Shown here: positions 32,596 to 41,215 of the stretch, one piece after another
How the letters are laid out: every line of letters begins with the position of its first letter
Position numbering within the stretch: the first letter of the stretch is position 1
Assembly: GCA_018624035.1 (NCBI GenBank)
Contig: JAAZUU010000004.1
Span: 1 to 44,833 of the forward strand
Direction of reading: 5' to 3'
DNA length: 44,833 bases
DNA from: Rhodobiaceae bacterium
GTDB lineage: Bacteria; Pseudomonadota; Alphaproteobacteria; Puniceispirillales; Puniceispirillaceae
Position numbers and translations under genes: made by a program
The notes under the pieces: model-generated
Told to the model about the DNA's origin: nothing
Databases searched by the model: none
The model's input: only the letters and a program-made list of their open reading frames with translations

Positions 32596-34338
32596 ATGGC
32601 AGAAGCAACGACAGTGATGGATCCGGCGGCCAGGGGTCAGAGTGATGACGCTGCCACTGATGTGGCAACTGTCCCGACTTCGGGACCCATGGCGATTGTC
32701 TACCGCTTGACCGGTGGCCAGAGCCTGCGCCAAATTGTGCCCGCCGCTATAGGCATTGTTGTGGCACTCATCGGAATGGTCTTCTTCGTTGTTTCACAGC
32801 AGCCGGAACGCACCACACTCTACGCGTCGCTTCCCGACTCAGAGAAGGCGCGTGTCGTCGATGCGCTGAAAAATGCCGGTGTCGATGTCGCGCTGGACCC
32901 GACCACAGGCGATGTGATCGTGCCTGTTCGCGACTACCACAGCTCACGCATGACATTGGCCGCACAGGGCCTGCCGGCCTCGATCCCCGATGGATATGAT
33001 TCGCTGGCCGATATCCCGATGGGATCCAGCCGTTCGGTCGAGAATGTTCGCTTGAAGCAAACCCAGGAAATCGAGTTGGCACGCTCGATCAGCGAGATCG
33101 AGGGGCTGGTGACAGCACGGGTGCATCTTGCGATTCCCGAAAAATCCGTGTTTGCGCGGGCCTCGACGCCGCCAACCGCGTCGGTTTTCGTTCAGATGGA
33201 GAATGGACGCTCACTGTCGCGCCAACAGGTTGACGCCGTCGTCCACCTTGTATCTTCGTCGGTTCCCTTCATGGCAAAAAATGATGTCACCGTCGTCGAC
33301 CAATATGGCAATTTGCTGTCGCGCGCGCCCCAGGACAGTGCCGGCATGGTGTCGGACGCGCAACTTGAGCATCGTATCCGCCTTGAGGATATCTATCGCA
33401 ACCGGGTTATCGCGCTGGTGAGCCCAATCGTCGGTGCCGGCAATGTGACGGCACAGGTCAATCTCAATATCGATTTTACCCGCAGCGAGGTCACCGAAGA
33501 GGTCATGGACCCAGAGGGTACCGCGCTTCGCAGCGAGCAACGCAGTTCGGAAACTTCATCGGAAATCATCGCGCGTGGCATCCCGGGTGCGACAAGCAAT
33601 CGCGCACCAACTCAGACTGATGTCACCACGCAGCAAAATGCCGACGGCAGCGATCCGAATTCGGCAAAGGCACGGTCATCGAGCGAGACACGTAATTATG
33701 AGGTCAGCCGCACCGTTTCGACAACACAGCGCCCCTCAAGCCAGATCACCGGCATTCAGGCTGCCGTTCTTGTTCGCGAGATGGAGGTTGTCGACCCGGA
33801 GACCGGCCTGAGCCAGATACAGGAAATTCCGCAGGATAAGCTTGACGAGATCGAAGCCCTTGTCTCGAATGCCATCGGTATCGATGAGGAGCGTGGCGAC
33901 AGCCTGACCGTGTCGAGTTCGACCTTTGTTTCCGCGCTCGAGGGCATCAAGAAACCATGGTATGACATGGACTGGGCGGTTACCATCATGCGACAGGGTC
34001 TGACCATTCTGATCATGGCGGTGGTGGTGCTCGGCGTGATCCGCCCGTTGATCAACCGCATCATGGTTCCGGCAGCCACCGGCGGCCCGGGTGAGGCGGT
34101 GGTGTCCTTGGATGAGGATGTCGATCTTGATACGGTCGAGATCCAGGAAGGCGAATCGCTTGAGGATATCAAGGCGAAGCTGAAGCCGAAGAAAGCGGCG
34201 ATCTCGCCGGAGATGCTGGATACCGCGAACACCTATGACGACAAGGTCGCTGTTATCCGGATGATCGTCTCAGACGAGGCGGGCCGCGTATCGAACGTCT
34301 TCAAGTCGATGATGCGAGGCGATCTGGACTCAGCCTGA
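32596..34338 (+). CDS. fliF: MS-ring protein FliF
   Basis: The 580-residue inner-membrane protein forms the MS ring. Two membrane segments are visible: IVPAAIGIVVALIGMVFFVV at residues about 48-67 and LTILIMAVVVLGVIRPLI near 466-483. The periplasmic part has the RBM-type blocks (YASLPDSEKARVVDALKNAG; ELARSISEIEGLVTARVHLA; ISRQ-like QVDAVVHLVSSSVP). The cytoplasmic C-terminus ends in an IRMIVSDEAGRVSNVFKSMM helix that binds FliG. GGGAAG precedes the ATG. A hairpin occupies the gap to fliG. Confidence 0.95.
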   Translation: MAEATTVMDPAARGQSDDAATDVATVPTSGPMAIVYRLTGGQSLRQIVPAAIGIVVALIGMVFFVVSQQPERTTLYASLPDSEKARVVDALKNAGVDVALDPTTGDVIVPVRDYHSSRMTLAAQGLPASIPDGYDSLADIPMGSSRSVENVRLKQTQEIELARSISEIEGLVTARVHLAIPEKSVFARASTPPTASVFVQMENGRSLSRQQVDAVVHLVSSSVPFMAKNDVTVVDQYGNLLSRAPQDSAGMVSDAQLEHRIRLEDIYRNRVIALVSPIVGAGNVTAQVNLNIDFTRSEVTEEVMDPEGTALRSEQRSSETSSEIIARGIPGATSNRAPTQTDVTTQQNADGSDPNSAKARSSSETRNYEVSRTVSTTQRPSSQITGIQAAVLVREMEVVDPETGLSQIQEIPQDKLDEIEALVSNAIGIDEERGDSLTVSSSTFVSALEGIKKPWYDMDWAVTIMRQGLTILIMAVVVLGVIRPLINRIMVPAATGGPGEAVVSLDEDVDLDTVEIQEGESLEDIKAKLKPKKAAISPEMLDTANTYDDKVAVIRMIVSDEAGRVSNVFKSMMRGDLDSA

Positions 34339-34363
34339 GGAGCAAGGGCATATACCCGGCTCC
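34339..34363 (+). other. Hairpin between fliF and fliG
   Basis: GGAGC-aa-GGG-catata-CCC-g-GCTCC starts directly after the fliF stop and is followed by TTGTTTG. It looks like a weak attenuator or an mRNA processing/stability hairpin that could set the fliF:fliG ratio. Confidence 0.4.
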
Positions 34364-34398
34364 TTGTTTGAGGAGCGTTTGAGGAATACGAGGCAGCT

Positions 34399-35439
34399 AT
34401 GGCAGAACAGCAACCTGAAGATGAAGAGAAGTCGCAGTTCGAGCGGCTGAATGGCACTCAGAAGTCGGCGATCCTGATGATGCTGATCGGCGAGGACGAA
34501 GCGTCCGAGATCCTGCGCAATCTCTCACCACGCGAGGTGCAGCATCTTGGTACGGCCATGTATTCGGTACAGGGACTTGATCAGGACACGGTCAACCAGG
34601 TGCTGGACGAGTTCCTTGCCATCATCAAGGAGCAGACCAGCCTTGGTCTTGGCGCCGGCAACTATATCCGCAACGTGATGACGCGCGCGCTTGGTGATGA
34701 AAAGGCCGAGTCTGTCCTCAGCCGGATTACGCCGACCAATACCGAGCGCCCGATCGAGATTCTCGACTGGATGGATGCGAATTCGATTGCCGAACTTATT
34801 ATTGACGAGCATCCGCAGATTATCGCGCTGGTGATTTCCTATCTTGATTTCGGCCTTGGCGCGGATGTTCTAGGCCAGCTTCCCGAGGATCAGCAGGCTG
34901 ATGTCATTGCCCGTATCGCGACATTGCAGACGGTGCAACCCGAAGCTCTTCGGGAGCTTGAAATTGTCATGCAGCGGAAGTTCAAGGCCAATACATCGCT
35001 TCGTGCATCGCAGGTTGGCGGTGTTGGCGCTGCTGCGAAGATCATGAACTTCACCAAGCAGGCGATGGAAGCCCGGATCATGGGTGCGCTGAAGGATGAT
35101 GACGAGGATCTCATGATCGCCATTCAGGAGAGCATGTTCGTCTTTGACAACCTCATCATGTCGGATGACAAGTCGCTGCAGACCCTGCTTCGCAGTGTTG
35201 ACACCGAAGATCTGGTGCTGGCGCTCAAAGGCGCTGACGAACCGCTTCGCGACAAGCTTTTCAGCTGCATGTCGTCACGTGCCGCCGCCAATCTGCAGGA
35301 CGAGATGGAGGCTCTTGGCCCGGTTCGACTGACCGAGGTTCAGGAAGCGCAGAAACGAATCATCAACGTGGCCCGCCGCATGTCGGATGAAGGATCAATC
35401 GTCCTTGCCGGTCGTGGTGGCGATGACTTCGTTGGATGA
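34399..35439 (+). CDS. fliG: Motor switch protein FliG
   Basis: The 346-residue protein sits on the MS ring and contacts the stator. The N-terminal domain has LNGTQKSAILMMLIGEDEAS and the VNQVLDEFLAII helix. The middle domain has the EHPQ motif (DEHPQIIALVISYLDFG). The C-terminal torque domain has FVFDNLIMSDDKSLQTLLR and the charged ridge DTEDLVLALKGADEPLRDKL. Its length is typical. GAGG precedes the ATG. Confidence 0.96.
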   Translation: MAEQQPEDEEKSQFERLNGTQKSAILMMLIGEDEASEILRNLSPREVQHLGTAMYSVQGLDQDTVNQVLDEFLAIIKEQTSLGLGAGNYIRNVMTRALGDEKAESVLSRITPTNTERPIEILDWMDANSIAELIIDEHPQIIALVISYLDFGLGADVLGQLPEDQQADVIARIATLQTVQPEALRELEIVMQRKFKANTSLRASQVGGVGAAAKIMNFTKQAMEARIMGALKDDDEDLMIAIQESMFVFDNLIMSDDKSLQTLLRSVDTEDLVLALKGADEPLRDKLFSCMSSRAAANLQDEMEALGPVRLTEVQEAQKRIINVARRMSDEGSIVLAGRGGDDFVG

Positions 35440-35455
35440 TAGGAGAAGTTGACAG

Positions 35456-36607
35456 ATGTCATCCGGCAACGCACATCAGGAACAAATGAACGAAGCGTTC
35501 AACGCCGCCATCGCCGAGAATGCCCCGACCGGCAAGCTCGAGGATGCCGAGATCCAGCGCCTTGTGGCGTTGTCAAACGACGCCAACTTCGAGCGTACGG
35601 AGCGGATTCCGGTGAAGCCTGTTGAGGCATTTGAGCCACGGTCGCTTGTCTCGATTGCCATGGCGGCACAGCGTCGCCGTGAAAACGAGATGCGTGCCGC
35701 GGTGGCTGCCGGTGCGGTGATCGAGGATCAAGATGCTGACGGCGCGGCAGCCCCTGCCGATGGTGAGGCTGTCGGCCCCGAAGATGGCGAGAATGCCGAG
35801 GATGGCGGCGCCGGTGTCGATGCGGCAGGCGTTGATTCGGGCGTGGCCGAGCCTGGCAGTGATGTGGTGTCCGGTGACGCAGAGGATGCTGTCGAGAGTG
35901 AACCATCCTCGACCTCACAGGTTGATTTTGAGGCTGGTCGCGCCGAGGGCCTCCAGGAAGGTCGCCAGCTCGGTTTTGATGAAGGCCAGGCCAAAGGCAT
36001 GGAAGAGGGCCGCGCGGCCGGCCGCGCCGAGGCATCGGCGCAGCTGGAGCGGGCCGTGCAGGCATTTGAAACAGCCAGTGCCCGTCTTGCCGAACTGACC
36101 GAGATTGACAGCACGGCACTTGGCGAGCGCATCAACAGTGCCATTCTGCAGCTTGCCAGTGAACGCGCCGGCCAGGCCATTGCCGATCTGCCGGACAGTT
36201 TCGCCAACCGGATCGAGTCGCTTCTGGCCACCATACGCACTGTATCGGGCCAACCCAACATCAGGCTCAATCCTGGTGATCTGTCCAGCATCCAACCGCT
36301 TGCCGAAACCCGCGAGAAGCTTCGCCACTGTAATTTCGTTGCTGATTCCCGCCTTGCCAGCGGTGATCTTTCGGTGATGGTTGGAACGATTGGCATTGAC
36401 GACATTATCGTGCCTCCGCCTGTTGAAAAGGACGCTGGGGCGGCAGAAGACACGGAACAAAGGACGCTTGCCGGCATGCCAGATGCCACCGGTAATGCTA
36501 ACGCCGATACGCTTGCCGCGGCGAAAGAGCTGTCCACCGCTGCCGAAGCGCCCGCGGGCACGGAGGCCGAACCTGATGGCGGGTCGAAGGATGGCGAGGA
36601 TGGCTGA
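35456..36607 (+). CDS. fliH: Flagellar export ATPase regulator FliH, with long acidic insert
   Basis: The 383-residue protein has the FliH architecture: a coiled coil with GxxxG-type repeats (GRAEGLQEGRQLGFDEGQAK, then GMEEGRAAGRAEA; residues about 160-200) and a C-terminal V1/F0-like domain with IRLNPGD and SVMVGTIGIDDII. FliH binds the ATPase FliI and docks it at the C ring. Residues about 80-155 are Ala/Asp/Glu/Gly-rich and look disordered. A second low-complexity tail (Ala/Glu-rich, from about 322) follows. The total is longer than the usual 220-300. The end overlaps the fliI start by 8 bases. AGGAG precedes the ATG. Confidence 0.88.
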   Translation: MSSGNAHQEQMNEAFNAAIAENAPTGKLEDAEIQRLVALSNDANFERTERIPVKPVEAFEPRSLVSIAMAAQRRRENEMRAAVAAGAVIEDQDADGAAAPADGEAVGPEDGENAEDGGAGVDAAGVDSGVAEPGSDVVSGDAEDAVESEPSSTSQVDFEAGRAEGLQEGRQLGFDEGQAKGMEEGRAAGRAEASAQLERAVQAFETASARLAELTEIDSTALGERINSAILQLASERAGQAIADLPDSFANRIESLLATIRTVSGQPNIRLNPGDLSSIQPLAETREKLRHCNFVADSRLASGDLSVMVGTIGIDDIIVPPPVEKDAGAAEDTEQRTLAGMPDATGNANADTLAAAKELSTAAEAPAGTEAEPDGGSKDGEDG

Positions 36608-37925
36608 CCTTTCGCAGGCGCTGATAACCGACATAGACCTCGCGGCACAGGGTCGTCATCTGTCCATGTTTGGTCATGTCAGCCGATTTGACGGGCAGAT
36701 GATCGAATGTGGGGGGTTTCCCGCCAACATAGGCTCGTTATGCCATGTCGAGACGGATGATGACGAGCCGGCCGTCGCTGAACTGATCGGCTTCAACAAT
36801 GGCAACAATCTCCTGTCTCTTCATCAGTTTGGCGCGCGCATCCGCGTGGGTGCGCGGGTTACACTTGCCGATGACGGGGCGATGGTGCCAATGGGAGATG
36901 ATCTTCTTGGGCGCATCACAGACGCGCTTGGAAACCCGATTGATGGTGGTGGGGCGATGCGGTTGGATGGGTCCTGGCCGTTGATGGGACGCGAAATCAA
37001 TCCGCTCACCCGCAAGCCGGTGGACTCGCCGCTTGATGTCGGGGTGCGCGCCATCAACGCGCTTCTTACCGTTGGCAAGGGCCAGCGTATCGGAATTATC
37101 GCCGGGTCGGGCGTCGGCAAGTCTGTGCTGCTGGGCATGATGAGCCGGTTCACCACCGCGGATGTCGTTGTTGTCGGGATGATCGGTGAACGTGGCCGCG
37201 AAGTCGGGGAATTCGCAAAGACTGTTCTCGACCAGGACTCCGGGAATCGAACAACCATTGTCGCGGTGCCGGCAGACCGATCGCCGCTGCTGCGCATTCG
37301 CGGCGCTGAACGTGCGACCGCTATCGCCGAATATTATCGTGATCGGGGCAAGGATGTTCTGCTGATCATGGACTCGCTGACCCGTGTTGCGCATGCCCGC
37401 CGCGAGATTGGCCTTGCACTCGGAGAGCAGCCGACGGCGAAAGGATATCCGCCATCGGTCGTATCAATGATCCCCCGACTGATCGAACGCACGGGAAGTG
37501 GCGCCGCTGGCAAGGGGACCATCACCTCGATCTACACTGTTCTGGCTGATGGTGATGACGCCAATGACCCGGTCGTTGATACGGCGCGGGCCATTCTCGA
37601 TGGCCATATTCTGCTGTCGCGCCAGCAGGCGCAGATGGGAGTCTATCCGGCCATCGACGTTCCGATGTCGGTAAGCCGCGTGATGAATGATATCGCTGAT
37701 GAGGTTCAGCTTGAGGCGGCTCGCAAGTTCCGCCGGCTCGTCTCGCTGTATCTTGAGAATCGTGACCTGATCCTGATGGGCGGCTATACGCCCGGCCAGG
37801 ACCCCGATCTCGACCTTGCCGTCGGCATCTGGCCACAACTGATGGAACTGATCCAGCAGAACGGTGCTGACAAGGCTGAATTCGGTGCCAGCCGCAATGC
37901 ACTTGTGGCCTTGATGGGCGGTTGA
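36600..37925 (+). CDS. fliI: Flagellum-specific ATPase FliI
   Basis: The 441-residue F1-like ATPase powers the export apparatus. Walker A is AGSGVGKSVLLG; Walker B is DVLLIMDSLTRVAHARREIG; the conserved GEQPTAKGYPPSVVSMIPRL and GSITxIYTVL-type block (here GTITSIYTVLADGDD) follow. The ORF track starts far upstream (36381) in the fliH region. The true start is the ATG at 36600, or the one at 36591 three codons earlier. It overlaps fliH by 8 bases and fliJ follows after 2 bases, suggesting tight coupling of this sub-complex. Confidence 0.95.
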   Translation: MADLSQALITDIDLAAQGRHLSMFGHVSRFDGQMIECGGFPANIGSLCHVETDDDEPAVAELIGFNNGNNLLSLHQFGARIRVGARVTLADDGAMVPMGDDLLGRITDALGNPIDGGGAMRLDGSWPLMGREINPLTRKPVDSPLDVGVRAINALLTVGKGQRIGIIAGSGVGKSVLLGMMSRFTTADVVVVGMIGERGREVGEFAKTVLDQDSGNRTTIVAVPADRSPLLRIRGAERATAIAEYYRDRGKDVLLIMDSLTRVAHARREIGLALGEQPTAKGYPPSVVSMIPRLIERTGSGAAGKGTITSIYTVLADGDDANDPVVDTARAILDGHILLSRQQAQMGVYPAIDVPMSVSRVMNDIADEVQLEAARKFRRLVSLYLENRDLILMGGYTPGQDPDLDLAVGIWPQLMELIQQNGADKAEFGASRNALVALMGG

Positions 37926-37927
37926 AG

Positions 37928-38338
37928 ATGACTGGCGGCAAGAGCCTTTTTCATCGTTTTGCCTTGAAACAGAAGCTTGCCCTTGTGCGCAAGACCACAG
38001 CCGTGAAAACCCTGCAGGACGAACTTGACAGGGCCGTGAATGTCCGCGACCAGCTGGCCGAAATGGCCGAGGGCATGTCGGTACCGGTTGGTGAGACAAC
38101 GATCCGTCATCTCCGGTCCGCCAGCTGGTATGGCAATCAGGTCCATGATCAGCTGAATACCATTTCCAACCGGACTGAATTCCTGTCAGAGGAGGTGGCA
38201 AGCCATCGCCGCGATGCCGCCCAGACCCGTCATCGGCTTTCGCGTGCCGTCGAGCGAAGCGAGGCCGAGGATCGCGCCCGCCAGACCGAGCGTGAGGAAA
38301 GGTTCGAAGCCTCGATGCCGCCGCGTTATCGGAAGTAA
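37928..38338 (+). CDS. fliJ: Flagellar export chaperone FliJ-like
   Basis: The 136-residue protein is a long charged coiled coil, FliJ-like: SLFHRFALKQKLALVRKTTA at the start and a helix rich in Arg, Glu and Gln to the end. FliJ connects FliI to the export gate. Sequence identity is weak and the call rests on size, coiled coil and place after fliI. The ATG at 37928 is preferred over the TTG at 37922 in the ORF track. Confidence 0.75.
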   Translation: MTGGKSLFHRFALKQKLALVRKTTAVKTLQDELDRAVNVRDQLAEMAEGMSVPVGETTIRHLRSASWYGNQVHDQLNTISNRTEFLSEEVASHRRDAAQTRHRLSRAVERSEAEDRARQTEREERFEASMPPRYRK

Positions 38339-38350
38339 TGAGGCGCACTG

Positions 38351-40471
38351 ATGTTCGCGGACAATGGCGGGCATCTCTCCAGCGCTGGCATCCTTCTTGC
38401 AGTTACCCCTGTGGAATTGTCTTTCAATGCCGACATCACATTGGTCGGTGGCAGCAAACGGGGTCAGGTCATGAACACATTGAATGCCACGGCAGGCATG
38501 GTGCAAACATCTTCCTCCCTGTCACCTGCGGGAGATCTTGCAGGCATGAATCTTGGTGCCGACTCCGAAACGCTTGCCCTGTTTGCAAGTCTGTTTGCCA
38601 TGATGCAGACGCCGCAGCCTGACGGTTCTGCTGCCGTGCATGATGGTTGGGAAGAGGTGCCTCCGGCCATGGCAGACCCGGTGGGTCAGACGCCCGTTCC
38701 AGCAGCGGCCATGCTGATGGCGGCGCGGGGTCTTGGCAGTGGCGATGCACCGCAACTTTCAGACGATAACAGTGCCGGCGGCCGCGACATGACCCTGAAA
38801 ACCCAGGTTGATGGAGACGCTGCCAATCTTGTCAGGCTGCTGCTGACTGCGCGTGATATTGCGATGCCGGACCGTATCGGGGCCGAATCTGGCGCGCCGG
38901 ACGAGGTTGCGTCGGTACAGCTTGGCTCAGATCAGGATGAGGTTCCCGAAGGCACCGGTAAGACAGCGACTGAAATGCTCGCTGGCGCGATTGAAATTTT
39001 ACGCTCACTGGAGACAGCCGGCACCACCGAGGATGTCGTTGCCAACATAGCCGAGGTTACGCCGACGCCATCAAGGCAGGGCGAGATGGTGATGAACGCA
39101 TCACCGGATTTTGTCGGACCGATGCCGGTGGTAAGAACGCCGACACTTGCGGCACCATCGGCAGCATTCACAGGCCCGATGCCTTTGGCGACAATGCCGG
39201 TGGCGACAATGCCGGTGGCGACAATGCCGGAGTCCGGCGCCCCGTTGGCTGAATTGACAGGTCCGACGCCGGCGGTGACTGTGCCGACGCTTGTCGCAGC
39301 CTCGCCGGAATTCGTCGGCCCGATGCCGGCTGCGGTGATGGTGAATGCTGTTTCAGAAGCGGTTGGCACGGCTCAATCAGTCCCAGCCAACATGCCTGTC
39401 AGTGTTCCCGCCGGTGTTCATGCTAATGTTTCTGCCAATATCCCTGCCAATATCCCTGCCAATATTTCTGCCAATATTTCTGCTAATATTTCCGGCGGTG
39501 AACCCGGTCTGCGTCAATCCGCTGGGCTGTCGTCACCGATGACGATGACCGTGACCGAATTCGAGAGCGCCGAAGGTGAACTCCATCCTGCCGATATGGT
39601 GGCAGCCAGGAAAGATGGACGGGCCATGACTGGTGGTCGTGATCCGATCGGCAAAGATGCGGATGGTCAGCTTGGCAGGGGTGCGCGCCAGATGACAGAG
39701 ACGCAGGTTCAGACATCCACAAACATGGCGGCCACCCTGAGGCAATCCACAATGCAGGGTGCCACGCAGATCCTTTCCCAGATGCACACCAAACAGGCAC
39801 CGCATACCTCGCAGACCGCTACAGCGATATCTACAAGCACCGCAAGTGATGTAACCGGGCAGTCAAATGCCAGCCAGACAGGTGGGCACACCGGCGGTCA
39901 GTCTGGCGGTCAGTCTGGCGGTCAGTCCGGCACACAACATATGGCAGATGCGAGCAGCGCACGTGGCGCCGGTGATCGCACCATGCTTCATCGGCTGAAT
40001 ACCGAGACGGCAGGATGGACCGAAGCGATGGTCAAGCGCCTGAGCTCCGATCTTCAGGCAGGCGTGCGGAATGTGCGCATGATCCTCGAACCTCGTCACC
40101 TTGGCAGATTGAATGTCGAGCTTGGCCTTCGCGATGGTCGGGCATCGATCCGGATCGCTGCCGAGACCGCAGAGGCGGCACGACTGCTGTCCACCGCGCG
40201 TGGCCAGCTTGGTCAGATGCTGGAAAGTGCCGGTCTGCGGCTTGCCGGTTTTCAGGCATCAGGGACCGGTGGTGATGCCTCCTTCGTAGATGGCCAGGGT
40301 TCGAATGCGCAGGCTGGTCAGGATGGCGGCAAAAATGCTGGCCGTAATCAAGATTTTTCTAATAAAATGATGTCACAGGACTCGGATCCTCGTGAAAATG
40401 AAACGTCGAGTGAAGGGGCGGATGATGCTATTCGTGCCGGCGAAACGGCCGTGTTGAGTATTTTGGCATAA
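38351..40471 (+). CDS. fliK: Hook-length control protein FliK, with internal repeats
   Basis: The 706-residue protein sets hook length and switches export specificity. The C-terminal Flg_hook domain (about 555-640) is clear: LSSDLQAGVRNVRMILEPRH, LGRLNVELGLRDGRASIRIA, LLSTARGQLGQMLESAGLRL. The N-terminal two-thirds is a low-complexity ruler, rich in Ala, Thr, Pro, Gly and Met, with three DNA-level tandem repeats. Length is at the upper end for the family. GAGG 7 bases before the ATG supports this start, although a later ATG at 38471 is possible. fliL follows after 95 bases. Confidence 0.85.
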   Translation: MFADNGGHLSSAGILLAVTPVELSFNADITLVGGSKRGQVMNTLNATAGMVQTSSSLSPAGDLAGMNLGADSETLALFASLFAMMQTPQPDGSAAVHDGWEEVPPAMADPVGQTPVPAAAMLMAARGLGSGDAPQLSDDNSAGGRDMTLKTQVDGDAANLVRLLLTARDIAMPDRIGAESGAPDEVASVQLGSDQDEVPEGTGKTATEMLAGAIEILRSLETAGTTEDVVANIAEVTPTPSRQGEMVMNASPDFVGPMPVVRTPTLAAPSAAFTGPMPLATMPVATMPVATMPESGAPLAELTGPTPAVTVPTLVAASPEFVGPMPAAVMVNAVSEAVGTAQSVPANMPVSVPAGVHANVSANIPANIPANISANISANISGGEPGLRQSAGLSSPMTMTVTEFESAEGELHPADMVAARKDGRAMTGGRDPIGKDADGQLGRGARQMTETQVQTSTNMAATLRQSTMQGATQILSQMHTKQAPHTSQTATAISTSTASDVTGQSNASQTGGHTGGQSGGQSGGQSGTQHMADASSARGAGDRTMLHRLNTETAGWTEAMVKRLSSDLQAGVRNVRMILEPRHLGRLNVELGLRDGRASIRIAAETAEAARLLSTARGQLGQMLESAGLRLAGFQASGTGGDASFVDGQGSNAQAGQDGGKNAGRNQDFSNKMMSQDSDPRENETSSEGADDAIRAGETAVLSILA
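39191..39230 (+). repeat. 15-bp tandem repeat in fliK
   Basis: ACAATGCCGGTGGCG occurs twice plus a partial third copy, encoding TMPVA-TMPVA-TMPES. It is in frame, so copy changes would alter the length of the ruler without a frameshift. Confidence 0.9.
39422..39493 (+). repeat. 12-bp tandem repeat in fliK
   Basis: Six imperfect copies of GCCAATATTTCT encode ANVS-ANIP-ANIP-ANIS-ANIS-ANIS. The unit length is a multiple of three. Confidence 0.9.
39893..39928 (+). repeat. 12-bp Gly-Gln repeat in fliK
   Basis: Three near-perfect copies of GGCGGTCAGTCT encode GGQS-GGQS-GGQS, next to a related GGHT, in the linker before the C-terminal domain. Confidence 0.9.
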
Positions 40472-40566
40472 ACTATGCATTGTCCCATCCGGATGTTGAC
40501 ACCGGGTTTTGTTTGATCCCCCGCCATGTTTCGATATTGGCGAGGTCGCAAGGAAGGAAAAGTTAG

Positions 40567-41142
40567 ATGGCTGAAGATGATGCAGAAAAGAAGGCAAGCA
40601 GCGGGCTTGTCAAGAAACTGCTTATTTTTGGCGGTGGTGGCCTGCTGCTGGTGGCGATAGGTGTTGCTGCCGGCTGGCTGATCTTTGGCAGCAGCCAACC
40701 TGATCCTTCCGAAGAGATCGAGGAGATCATCGAGCGCAAGATGCAGGAGCGCGAGGCGGCCGAAATGGAGGCCGACAACGCTACTCCGCAGAAGCAGTCC
40801 AAGGACACGCCTGAGGAAGAAGTGTTTGAGACAATCTATCATGAATTCCCGGGGACCTTCACCACCAACCTGTCGGGATCACGCAAGATGTTGCAGGTCG
40901 GTATTGGCGTATCGACACAGTATGATGATACCGTCATGATGAATGTGGAGTCGCACCAGCTGGCGCTTCGCTCGGTAATTCTTGGCGTGATCAGCGATTT
41001 CACCGAGGATGATGTGAAGGGCGCGACAGGCCGCGACAAGCTTGCCGTCGCGCTTCGAGACAGCATCAACGCAAAGCTCGAGGCGCTGGAGAATTTTGGC
41101 GGCGTCGAGGAGGTTCATTTCACTTCCTTCGTGCTGCAATAG
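40567..41142 (+). CDS. fliL: Flagellar basal body protein FliL
   Basis: The 191-residue single-pass inner-membrane protein surrounds and stabilises stators. A short cytoplasmic start is followed by a membrane segment (KKLLIFGGGGLLLVAIGVAAG, residues about 16-40). A charged linker rich in Glu follows, then the periplasmic FliL domain: FTTNLSGSRKMLQVGIGVS and the C-terminal EEVHFTSFVLQ, the usual Q-ending. The ATG follows GGAAGGAAAAG. fliM follows after 73 bases. Confidence 0.94.
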   Translation: MAEDDAEKKASSGLVKKLLIFGGGGLLLVAIGVAAGWLIFGSSQPDPSEEIEEIIERKMQEREAAEMEADNATPQKQSKDTPEEEVFETIYHEFPGTFTTNLSGSRKMLQVGIGVSTQYDDTVMMNVESHQLALRSVILGVISDFTEDDVKGATGRDKLAVALRDSINAKLEALENFGGVEEVHFTSFVLQ

Positions 41143-41215
41143 CGGCAGAGGAACGGTGACAGAGGACCGTGAAGCCGCGCCGTGTGCGTGGAGACCGGAA
41201 CCGAGGTAGAGAGAC

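Noticed and set aside
36381-36599. N-terminal 73 residues of the ORF-track fliI
   Set aside because: This part is fliH read in another frame; FliI homology begins at the ATG at 36600.
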